This document shows positions 54,601 to 64,000 of a stretch of 64,000 bases of DNA, piece after piece. The position numbers and the translations under genes are program-made. Below the pieces are notes generated by a model. The model had not been told where the DNA came from. It worked only from the letters and a program-made list of their open reading frames with translations, and did no database searches. The stretch is taken from the NCBI GenBank assembly GCA_033060915.1, contig CM065378.1, positions 55,589,501-55,653,500 on the forward strand, read 5' to 3'. Numbering within the stretch: the stretch's first letter is position 1; each line of letters begins with the position of its first letter. The stretch comes from Euryodendron excelsum (lineage: Eukaryota; Streptophyta; Magnoliopsida; Ericales; Pentaphylacaceae).

Positions 54601-56614
54601 TGGGGTTTATAGTCATTGAAAAGGGGATAAAGGTTGATCCTGCCAAAGTTAAGTCTATCATGGAAATGCCAGCACTGAAGGGGGAAAAGGAGGTTCGATC
54701 CTTTCTGGGAAAGTTAAACTTTATCAGTAGTTTCATAGCTCAAATGACCCATCTGTGCGAACCTATTTTCAAGCACCTTAAGAGGGATGTACCGAAAGAG
54801 TGGGATGATAACTGTCAAGTAGTTTTTGAGAAAATCAAAGGATACCTAAGGAATCCTCCTGTCCTGGTGGCACCAACCTCGGGGCGTCCTTTGTTGATGT
54901 ACATGTCAGTGTTAGATACTTCCATGGGGTGTTTTTTGGGACAACATGATGAAACGAGAAGAAAAGAGCAGGCCATTTACTACTTTAGTAAGAAATTCCT
55001 GCCATACGAGACAAAGTATTCGGATCTCGAGAAAACCTGTTATGCGTTAGCCTGGGCTGCTCATAGGTTTCAGCATTACGTGCTCTATCATACCACCTTC
55101 CTCATCTTTCAAATGGATCCTCTCAAGTATATATTTGAGAAACCAACCCTGTCTGGCAAAATTGCTCGATGGCACATGATCTTGTCAGAATTCGACATCG
55201 TGTTCACTACCCGTAAAGCAGTCAAGGGGCAGGTGATAGTTGATTATCTAGCTGAGAACCCTATTGATGATTATCAATCCATGGAACCCCAATTTCCCAA
55301 CGAAAATATACTATGCGTTGATGACACATCTGAAGAGCAAGCGGGAGCTGGGTGGAAGATGTATTTCAATGGGGCTGCTAACAAAAAAGGAGCTAGTATC
55401 GGGGCAGTAATAGTATCAAGAACAGGCAGTCACTATCCTATTGTGGTTAAGCTACAACTCGAAGCATGCACCAATAGCATCACCGAATATGAGGGTTGCA
55501 TCCTGGGACTAAGCTTGGCATTAGAAATGAAAATTGATGAACTGGTTGTTTTCGGCGATTCAGATTTGGTTATTCAGCAATCCAAGACCAAACTCAAGAT
55601 GCCAAACTCTCCCCATATAATCAACAGGTCAAAGATTTGTGTCAATTATTCAGAAGCGTGGATTTTCATCATGTGCCTCGAGTAGAGAATAGTTTTGCTA
55701 ATGCCTTAGCTACGTTAGTTGCAGCAATCAAGGTTGACAGGGGCATCGAGATACCTCCCCTACAGATTTTTACCAGGGATATCCCTTCTTATTGCCTGCA
55801 CACAACTTTTGAGCCCGCCGAGCAATCATGGTTCTATGACATCCATAAGTATATCCAAGTCAGGACATTCCCCGATGAAGCATCACAACGGGATAGGAAG
55901 ACCATTTGTCATTTGGCAGGACATTATTTCACCGCTGGAAATGAGCTTTTCAGGAGATCATGGTTTGGACCTCTAATATCAAAGCTATGCCAAACATTTC
56001 ACATTACGCACCGGAATTCGGTCACCTATCGGCCTCAGATGAACGGACTAGTGGAAGCAGCCAACAAAAACATTAAGAGAATACTCTAAAAGATGATTGA
56101 CAACTACAGAAATTGGCATGAGAAACTTCCTCATGCATTGATAGCTTACCGAACTACTATGAGGGTCTCCACTGGAAGCACCCCCTTCGAGCTGGTCTAT
56201 GGCACCGAGGCAGTTATCCCCGTCGAGATTGAGATTCCTTCCCTAAGGATCTTAACAGAAACCAAATTGGATGAAGCAGAATGGATCAAAGACCGATATG
56301 CCCAACTCTGCCTGTTAGATGAGAAACGGCTAGCCGCAGTTTATCACGCTCAATGCTACAGAAGACGAATGGCCAGGGCGTTTGATAAGAAGGTACGGCC
56401 TCGATTGTTCCAACTAGGAGATTTGGTGCTCAAAAAGGTGTTCCCCCATCAGGAGGTAGTGCAGGGGAAATTTGCTCCAAACTATGAAGGGCCATTTGTG
56501 ATTTAAAAAAAAAAAAAGGTCCTGTTTGGAGGAGCTCTCGTTTTAGAGGAAATGGATGGTCAAGAGTTCCCTAGTCCGTTGAATTTAGATGCTGTCAAAC
56601 ACTACTACATATGA
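51691..56614 (+). pseudogene. Degenerate Ty3/gypsy (Tat-clade) gag-pol
   Basis: A short frame at 51691 (MTTSPISSV) may be a gag remnant. From 51873 to about 55640 one frame holds everything. It includes a gag end, a retropepsin with VLIDNGSALNVCP (about 52652), a G-patch-like NGFHSGKGLRRCLQGRPEV (53139) and reverse transcriptase with YVDDM (about 54459). RNase H text (YYFSKKFLPYETKYSDLEK, from about 54977) and a second, archaeal-type RNase H (about 55351-55570) follow. That second RNase H starts YFNGA, where the family has an acidic residue. The dual RNase H places it in Tat. Stops: 52884, 52890, 53082, 53112, 53520, 53925, 54069, 54516. After a frameshift near 55640 the frame gives the integrase end (GLVEAANKNIKRIL, then YRTT..STGSTPFELVYGTEAV), with TAA at 56087. 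The HHCC finger and most of the integrase core are deleted near 55970. A shift in the A-run near 56510 leads to the last codons ending at 56614. Confidence 0.9.
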
Positions 56615-56770
56615 TTCCAAAAGTTAGACCTTTGGTTTCTGTGCAGGAGCAATAAAATCTACGCTGCTCATTCTCCACTAATCAATAGGGTAGTGTTTCA
56701 GTGGTAAAGCTCTATGGACTGAACAATTTAATTTTGAGATGACGAGAGGCCCTCGTTTCATTTCCTATAC

Positions 56771-56801
<31 letters not shown>

Positions 56802-57852
56802 CTTTTGTCAAACCCTTAGAGCCAGTTACTTTCCTTCAAGAACATTCCCTAGCAAAGTGATCACGCTAGGTCAAATTAGAAGCATTGGAGATATGCGTCA
56901 ATAATAATAATAATAATCCTTGAAGTATTACCTTAAGTTCGCACAAACATTATTGTTAACGTCGGTAGTTCAAAAGGGAGTGATGAGATACCCAAAGAAA
57001 GATAAGAATATGCAGAAAAAGTGCTATTAGACCAAAAATCATTGACAATGATCACTAGTAGAATGGTAGGTTTGAGCCTTTTTCTTTTCCTTCAAAAATA
57101 AAAAAACCCACACCACAAACCTTAAAAGTCCTCTCAGATCAGAGTTGAATTGATTAGTCCAAATGAGCTTACTGAAATATGCTATCGGTTGGAGGATGGC
57201 ATAAGTAGTATTTAGGAGCTTCTCAACAAAAACCAGATGCCATGCTAAGGAAAGAGAGAGAAAGAAGAGAAAAAAATTAAGCACGTTCCTGAGGATGCGG
57301 TGAAAACCCGAAAGGGCGCCGTAGGTAAAAAAGTAAGGATGTGGCAAGATACAAAACTGTCGACCCTGGTGAACACCTGCAAAGGCACCTTGGTGCAAAA
57401 ATGATAGAGCTGGGACTGGTGAAAACCCTCATGGACACTAGTAGTAAAAAGAGCAAAAAAAAAAAAAAAGGTGGGGGGGGGGGGGGGGAGGGGAAAGAGA
57501 TTTAGATGTAAGAAATAACCCAAGCGACAGCATTCCCCAGAAGTTATATGTATGAAAGCAACTGTGTGAAAGTCAGAAGGCGTCTCGAAAGGCATTCTCC
57601 GGCATAGCCCAGTTAAGGTTAAAGGAAGTAGGGGTTCCTTTCGCTAGACAATTAGTTTGTTAGAGTATCAAACAAAAGGGAGTTATTTTTCATTGAGCTG
57701 TGACTCTCATTCAACTTTCCTCAAGTTTGTTACTATACTAAACATGCAGAAAAGTCATATCAAAAGTACGAGTGGCCATAAGCTCATAAGACAAAAAGGG
57801 GGTATAATACTAAACAAGGTATGTTTTTCTACAAATGCAGGAATCAATAAAT
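56615..57852 (+). mobile_element. 3' untranslated region of the Tat-like element
   Basis: Noncoding DNA with an (AT)n run (56779-56800), (AAT)n (56901-56917), a poly-A/poly-G junction at 57455-57490, and three spaced GGTGAA(A/C)ACC motifs near 57299, 57369 and 57418. Such GTGAAAACCCGAAAGGGCGCC text is frequent downstream of pol in Tat elements. Minus-strand ORFs at 57039-57595 come from the homopolymer-rich part and are not called. Confidence 0.6.
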
Positions 57853-59184
57853 CTAAGAGCGAGAGGCAAAAATATATCGCTCCCCATCGTCATCAGAGGA
57901 GGAATCCTCTAGGCAAGGATCAACGGGCTCGCCAACCGCAAGAGGAGCACTCGAAGAAGTACCAGTTGTAGAAGATCCAAGTCGGGCTCACTCGTAGTCT
58001 GCACACCTGGCTTGAAGCGTATCCCTCTCTCGGGTAAGGGACTCCACAACCTCCCGCAAAGACTAACTATCCGTCACACCATCCTTCGGGGAAGTGGAAT
58101 GATTTAGAGCGCCTCGTGGTCGCCTATGTCCCCTTATGATACTCAACAGTGGGCGATCATGTGTCGATCAGGCCGCTACTAGCTGTATCTCCAAAGAAGC
58201 TACCACCGCGTCCCTCACTCTCAGCCGGTCATGCAATATCCGTATCAACTGGCAGTTTTACTGCCTATGACGATATCCCTGAACAATCATAGCTGTTAGG
58301 AAGTCGGTGTACCCTACGGGAGGTAGAGGAGTCTCAATGAGAAGATCCCCAAGTCTGCTAGGACCCATCACATAACGCCAAAGCCAATAGTGATAAGTCT
58401 CAGTCTCGAGGGGCATGACAGAGAATGGACCATCGTCATCTATGTGAGGAAGCAAAGATCTCCATGTATCCATAACCCTCTCCACTAGCGCTCTCGGGAT
58501 CGATGTCTCAAAAACAAGATTGAACTCAGCTGCAGATGCCGAATAAGGGATATCCTGACTCTTACCAAGCTGTCATAAAACCCGAATCCCGAAGAAGGGG
58601 GCAATGCCCCGCAGGCCTGCTAGGGGCACGAAGGCCCTCTCGGAAGGTCGAACTCTCAAGCAATACCTGCCAACCAGTTCTGAATACCACCTGACCGTGC
58701 CTGACCTCATGCTCCGGAGGTAGTTAGCCTAGGCCGCAATGGTCCGCGGAAGCCTCCCCTTATCTTCCATGACTCTCCGAGATCTCGCTAGAGAATGTAT
58801 ATGGTCAAGCTCGGGATACCATGTATGCTGGAATAAAGAAGTAACAAACAAGTGCTCAATCACCCAGAGCTGAAAGAGAGCAACGCATCCCCGGAAATGA
58901 GCATCAACAGTTTGTTGGAATCTCGTAAGACTCACAAAGGTCTCTCCTACAATCATGGGAGCATAGGAATGCCCCGTACGAATCAGGGCCAGCAGTGTAC
59001 ATAGCCGGCAGTCCACTAAATCATCTCCTCGTGGGAACACCAAGTAGTTCAACAGAAGCAAAGCCAGAGCAACCATATGAGATACAACCCAATCCTGGGA
59101 AGTGTGCCAATCACCTGAATGGACTCGCATACCCATGGGAAACTCAAAGCGAGAAAAGAGGAACTTTACTGGGACGTAAGGAAA
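57853..59184 (-). pseudogene. Antisense extra ORF (aORF), DUF7745-like, six nonsense codons
   Basis: One minus-strand frame runs about 440 codons from 59184 to a TAG at 57853, with stops at 58729 (TAG), 58573 (TGA), 58258 (TAA), 58168 (TGA), 58063 (TAG) and 57988 (TGA). Between them it stays protein-like. The early part (LNYLVFPRGDDLVDCRLC.. and ..GETFVSLTRFQQTVDAHFRGC) resembles DUF7745-type proteins linked to plant gypsy elements. Then come FVPLAGLRGIAPFFGI and TYHYWLWRYVMGPSRL. The C-terminal 130 codons look like a charged coiled coil (SLREVVESLTRERDTLQARC) with an acidic SSSDDDGE tail. Antisense ORFs between pol and the 3' LTR are known in Tat-clade elements; their function is unknown. 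The N-terminus is unclear: a TAG at 59185 and the foreign LTR at 59227 end the homology. Confidence 0.65.
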
Positions 59185-59226
59185 CTAGGACAAAGAAGAA
59201 GATGAAAGAACTACGCGTCTGAGTCC

Positions 59227-62200
59227 TATCGCGCGCAGATTTTTCGCACTCGAGGAATACAAACATAAGCGAGAAAAATACTGTACTCTCTCGTTAGAAC
59301 TCACCCTCCTAGAAGAATGAGTGCGACTAGGTTTGAATTGAAAATATATTTGAATAAAGGGCTTTTAGAAAACAATTGGAGTCGCCACCTAACTTGATTA
59401 AGGTGAGTTAGGTCACCTAAAAACAAAGCGCAATCTGAAGACTACACTTAGGGTTTTTAAAAACGATTTTGAAAATACCTCCTTCAAAGAGGGTTTTTAA
59501 GAAAATGGGTTGTTTAGCAACCTTTGGAAAACATTTAAGCCCTTTTTGAAAATAAACTTCATTTTGGTCTTACGAAAACAGTTATCTAGGTTCGGAGGTT
59601 AGTTACGTGTAGGGAAGATGTACTAAGCTATCACCCTGCCCCGCCCTTGCAGTACCTACATGTCTACTTACCCTAGATTCACCTATAAGAGTTTTCGACT
59701 AACCAACTGTTCAATCCTATCCACTTTGAAAAAGAAATTTTAAAAAGAAATTTAACATGATGCATGATATGTAAATGCAAGAGAAAAGAGTTGGAAAATA
59801 GATTTGGAAAGAGATTTGAAAAGAAGAAATTGATTTGATTTTAGAAAAGAGATTTGAAAGTGGAAAATTTTAGAAATTGAAAATAGAAATTTGGAAATAG
59901 AAATTTGAAATTGGAAGTTTGAAAATAGATTGGAGATTTGGAAAGATTTTGTGGAAATAGAAACTTGAAAAATATTGTGGAATTGGAAACTTGAAAAATG
60001 TGGTGACCGCACCCATGAGAGTTGCCTACGTATCCTTTTGGAGGAATCAGGTCAGTCGTAGTTCGGACCGGAGTCCGATTGGAAATAGAAGGGTTGATTT
60101 GGAAAAGAGTTGGGGTTGGAATTTGAATTGGAATTGGAAGAGTAGGAAATTTGAACTTTGTTTGGAAGATTTGAAAAGATTGGTTGTGAAAGACTTAGTT
60201 TTAGGAAACCTAGACTTAGAAACTTAGAAAAGAAAGATTGGACTTGACTTGGAAAGATAGAACTTGGAAGAAAGATTTGGACTTGTTATGGAAAGATTGA
60301 GGTTTAGGAAATCTAGACTTAGGAAAGACTAGAGGTTTAAGAAATATTTGACTCGAATGTTGGATTTGGAAGATTGGAGAAAGATTGGATTTAGGAAATG
60401 TTCGAATTATGAAAGGTTTAAATTAGGAAAGTGTCATTTTAGGAAAGCTTTGGTTTAAGAAAGTTTCATTTTAGGAAAGTTTTCGAATTAGGAAAATTTT
60501 GAAATTAGGAAAGTTTTTCGAATTAGGGAAGTTTTGAAATTAGGAAAGTTTTGAAATAAGAAAGTTTCAACTTAGGAAAGTTTTGAATTTAGAATGTTTA
60601 GAAATTGGGAAGTTTTGAAAGTTGGAAAGTTTTAAATTTAGAAAGTTTGGAAGTTTAGAAAGATTTAACTTAAAAAAGTTTCGAATTTAGAATGCTTTGG
60701 ATTTAGAAAGATTTGAAATTTATAAAGTTTAAGAGTTAAAAAGTTTTAGAGTTTTAAAAAATCTTGAGATTAGGAAACGTTTGAGTTTAAGAAATATTTG
60801 AAAACTTAGATCTGGAAAGTTAAGATTTGAAAAGGGGTAGAGTTAGGAAAGGGTTGAATTAGGAAAGATTTGAAAGTTGGGTTTTAAAATTTAGGAAAGA
60901 TTTTTATGTTCAAGTTTTGGAAACTTAAGATTTAGGAAAGTAGGATATTAGGAAGGATTTGATTTAGGAAAGATTTGGGTTTGGAAGGATTGAGATTCTT
61001 ATTTCCTAAAGTAAGGGGTTGGATTTTGTTTCTGAAAGAAAAGGTTTGATTTTGTTTTCAAAAACGGAGGACTGGATCCAGTTTCCTAAACGGGAGATTG
61101 GATTTGGTTTCCTAAAGGAAAGATTTGATTTGATAAGGATTTGGAAAGGGAAGTTTTAGAAACCCTAGATTTGGAAGACTATAGTTTTGATGTAGAGAAT
61201 AGGTTTTTGAAAATTTATGATTTAGATGTAGAAAGGGAGATTTTGGAAACATAGGTTTGGAGCAAGGTTGAAAATCATGTTTTTTGAAAGAAAATTAGGG
61301 TTTCCTAATTGTGGGTTCTAGGGCTTGACTTGGGCTTTAAGGAAAGAGTTTGAGTTTTTTGAAAAGCGCATTTTTTGAAACGAAGATTTTGGAGGAAGAT
61401 TCTAAAGAGGAGTTTTTAGAAAGCGTATTTTGAAAAGAATTTTAAGAAGGGAGTTTTTGGAAAGTAAAACTTTGAGAGAGTTTTGGAAACAGAATTTTGG
61501 AAGAAGCTTTTAGGAAAGAGTTTCAGGAAAGCGAATTTTGAGAAAAGTGTTTTGGAAAGGAGTTTAAAAAGAGAAGTTTTGGAAAATAGATTTTTGAAAA
61601 GAGTTTTCAGAAAACAATTTTGGAAATAAGAGTTTTTGAAAAGCATATTGAAAAAGAGGGTTTTAGAAAGAGAAACTTTTGAAAAGAGAGTTTTTTAAAA
61701 AGTATAAAAACGTTTCACTTTCCTAAAGCGATCCTAACCATAAGAAGGTTAGAACCACTTTAAGAAAGTGGTTTTGAAAACAACAAGGAGTTAAAAATAT
61801 AGACTATATCAGTCACTTTAAATGTAACACTTTCTTAAAGCAACCTTAGCCATAGAAAGGCTAGAATCACCCTAGGATTGTGATTTTGAAAACAAGTTTT
61901 GAAAAAGGAGATTTTGATGCAATTTTGAAAACAAGTTTAATACAAGTTTTGAAAACGAGTTTGAAAACGATTTTTGGAAGAATGCAAGATAATGATATGC
62001 ATAATGCAAATTGGGGTCGTGAACATACAAGGTTAAGGCTTCACTACATAATCAAGGGGGCCGAACCCACGTGGTCTTAGGTTAGACTAAAAGAAAGCCC
62101 TCGATACGATGACCCTCCAATAGTCTAATCCTACACATGGACCGGAAGTCCCCTTGTTTCAAGCATGCAAAGAAGGGGGGGGGGGGGGAGGGAAGAAGAT

Positions 62201-63460
62201 GGGGGATTAAAATAGAGAAAACCCAAGTGGGTTAGGAGAGATAAGAGAGAGGGGGAAGTGCAGAAACTTAAAGAGAAAACCTACCGTATGTCTTGTTTAT
62301 TTTGCTTGGCTTTGCGCGCCTTGCTTTTCTTTGGTCTTCGCTTCACTTCAGTCTTGATCTTTGAGGACTTTGTCTTAGTCTTCGAAGCTTGTAGTTGTAG
62401 TAATCCAATTCTTCAATGGGGGGTTGGAGGCTAGTGTATAAGTGTATAGGAGTGTATGTGAGTGTATAGGAGGTTAGGGTTTGATGTATGGTGGCTAGGG
62501 TATGGAAAACCTAGAGAAGGTAGGGTTTAGGGAGGCTACAAGCTCTGTGTATCAAAAATTAGGATTTTTAGACTGAGTTTACGGACCTCTCCCACGCTGG
62601 AAGAGGCTCTGTATTTATAGATAAGAGATAGACCTGGCGCCTGTTGTAGTGGCGCCAGGCCAAAAATGCTTCTGGGGCCACTAGGAGTGGCGCCAGGCCA
62701 AATATTGGCTTGGCGCCACTACTAGTGGTGCCAGCCAATTAGAAAAGTATTAAGGTCGGCAAGCAACGTATCTTTGACAGATTTGGGCGCCTGTACTAGT
62801 GACTACTATGCAAGTTTTAGCCTAACTTCACTAGGAGCGACTCCGGAAAGCCTGGGAAGGATTTAAGGAGCCGGGAATGGCCCGGAGAGCCGGAAAGGGA
62901 TAGGAACCCTTAGAATAATATCTCAAAGGACTTGAAAAATGATGACAGGATTTGTTAGAAGGATTGACAGGGCCATTAGGAGTAAAACAGCCAACCGGGC
63001 CGGAAAGCTGCCAGGATGGACTTGGAATGTCCCGGAAAAAGACTCGAGGTTTGGAAACATTAATTAGAATGTTCCCAAAGGCTACCGGTTTGATTCCCAG
63101 AGCCAGTGTGGTCGGAAAAGGTGATCGGCCCACTAAGGGCAAAACGGTCATTTTGTACCGGGTTTGTCGGAACTGACTCAGAATGATCCGAAAAGATAAT
63201 AGAAGGTTGAGAACACTATAAGAAGCACTCTCGGAAGGTTACCGGTTTGATACCCAGAGCCGGTGTGGTTCTTGGGGCGTTTGGATGCCTAGGGGCAAAA
63301 TGGTCATTTAGCTTAAAATGGGCCTTACGGGCCTAGGAAGTAACCGGTGAACTAAATTAGAGTTAAGAAGTCCTGTTAGAGTTCGAATATGCTTGTGATG
63401 TGTGAAAATGAGCCCAGTTGGGCCGGAGATTGCCAAGCAGGCAAAAATGGGGTGTTTATA
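59227..63460 (-). mobile_element. Giant 3' LTR of a second Tat-like element (4,234 bp)
   Basis: Reading the minus strand, it starts TATAAACACCCCATTTTTG at 63460 and ends GCGCGATA at 59227. These are the termini of the 45229-50218 LTR with the TG and CA tips each changed by one transition. Shared blocks include ATCGGTAACC/ACCGGTAACCTTCCGAGA near 63240, TATAAATA at 62612-62619, the TTCCGGTCCATGTGTAGGATTAG block near 62140, and GGATACGTAGGCAA near 60030. No primer site follows its 3' end, whereas a polypurine tract precedes its 5' end. It is therefore the 3' LTR of an element lying to the right. Compared with its relative it lacks the 46-bp repeats. Confidence 0.8.
62612..62619 (-). promoter_or_regulatory. 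TATA box of the minus-strand LTR
   Basis: TATAAATACAGAGCCTCTTCC on the minus strand, aligned with the TATA region of the plus-strand LTR at 46932. Confidence 0.6.
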
Positions 63461-63483
63461 GCTACCCCTCTTTTCCTCTCTTT
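63461..63483 (-). other. Polypurine tract of the minus-strand Tat-like element
   Basis: On the minus strand AAAGAGAGGAAAAGAGGGG ends four bases (TAGC) before the LTR start at 63460. This is where plus-strand DNA synthesis would be primed, and it fixes the direction of the element. Confidence 0.65.
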
Positions 63484-64000
63484 GCTTGTCGAAGACAGAA
63501 AACGATAAAGTAAGAATCACATGTTGATCGCAAGGTGATCGGAGGTACTTGGAAAAAATAGGAATCCAAAGTACAGTTACCTCGAGTAGCTGGTCGATGC
63601 TCGGTATTTTATTTGGTAAAATGATACTCCTCTGGGGGAATTAATGCCCCTTAAACTGACGCTCCATCTGGCAGAACAATGCTCCTCTGGGAGAATTGAC
63701 GCTTCTTGAACCAGCACTCCGCCTGGCGAAATACTGCTCCTCTAGGGGACTGGACACTTCTTGAACTAGCACTCCGTTTGGCGAAACATTGCTCCTCTAG
63801 GGAAATCCAAGATTAACATCTGATATCTCTTGAACTGACACTTCGTCTGGCGAAACGTTCTCCTCTGGGAAAAATGATGGTTGATTTCTGATATTTCTTG
63901 AACCGGCACTCCGTCTGGCGAAACGCTGCACTTCTAGGGAAGTCCAAAGTTGATTTCTTATCTTTCTTGAATCGGCACTCCGTCTGGCGAAACGCTGCTC
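63484..64000 (-). mobile_element. Internal 3' region of the minus-strand Tat-like element, with tandem repeats
   Basis: From about 63651 six units of 53-70 bp repeat (near 63651, 63706, 63759, 63826, 63895 and 63965). Each has CTTGAAC..GCACTCCGTCTGGCGAAA followed by CTGCTCCTCTAGGGA or a variant. The array continues past the window edge. Tandem repeats just upstream of the polypurine tract are known in Ogre-type elements. No coding text is visible here. Confidence 0.75.

Noticed and set aside
57039..57595. Minus-strand ORFs of about 115-119 codons
   Set aside because: Driven by poly-A/poly-G tracts in the 3' region of the Tat element, unlike the aORF further right, which keeps protein-like text across stops.
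61416..61646. Phe/Lys/Leu/Ser-rich minus-strand ORF (and its counterpart at 47840-48079)
   Set aside because: Translation of the low-complexity U5 region of the giant LTRs.
45229..63460. One complete retrotransposon bounded by its two LTRs
   Set aside because: The LTRs are in opposite orientation and the right one has its polypurine tract on the outer side, so they belong to two elements.
1..64000. CRISPR arrays, bacterial operons, rRNA or functional tRNA genes
   Set aside because: None found. All tandem repeats have units inside LTRs or simple repeats, and the gene features are those of plant nuclear DNA.

Overview
The window is plant nuclear DNA from a eudicot: AT-rich, with introns, and dense in LTR retrotransposons, hAT elements, a LINE and a SINE. 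Some noncoding copia sequence looks like families common in woody eudicots, but I cannot name the species. Two intact host genes are convincing, plus two host pseudogenes. Almost everything else is transposable-element sequence of differing ages, much of it nested.

Layout. 1-8.2 kb: old dispersed repeats, a 346-bp hAT MITE with an 8-bp target duplication, and a gypsy-type LTR fragment. 8.2-9.3 kb: decayed L1-type LINE (endonuclease region). 9.3-19.3 kb: a four-layer nest. A copia-derived element (zinc-knuckle gag remnant, long noncoding internal region, polypurine tract, 3' LTR) is split by a minus-strand Athila-like element. Its LTR is split by another LTR of the same family, which in turn contains a gypsy solo LTR flanked by GTAAC. 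19.3-33.8 kb: foldback/MITE elements, a second gypsy solo LTR (TSD TGCAC), a SINE, a 1-kb hAT derivative (TSD CATGGAAG) keeping a transposase fragment, tandem duplications and unassigned DNA.

33.9-35.2 kb: an ankyrin-repeat/PGG membrane-protein gene of the BDA1-like kind, dead by three stops and a frameshift. 37.2-42.1 kb: a small invertase/pectin-methylesterase-inhibitor cluster. Two intact, divergently transcribed genes have TATA boxes at the same spacing, and a third copy between them is interrupted by an insertion and a CT microsatellite.

42.7-64.0 kb: a second nest. A copia element (5' LTR, Met-type primer-binding site, degenerate gag) is interrupted by a plus-strand Ty3/gypsy Tat/Ogre-like element with a 4,990-bp LTR and a degenerate gag-pol. 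Downstream of its pol lies an antisense extra ORF. That ORF is abutted by the 4,234-bp 3' LTR of a related minus-strand Tat element, whose internal 3' region (polypurine tract and tandem repeats) runs off the right edge. The two giant LTRs therefore form an inverted pair about 9 kb apart.

The least explained items are the antisense ORF, which can be followed through six nonsense codons in one frame, the strongly strand-asymmetric U5 region of the giant LTRs, and a gene-like sequence found twice, at 0.7 and 20.2 kb.
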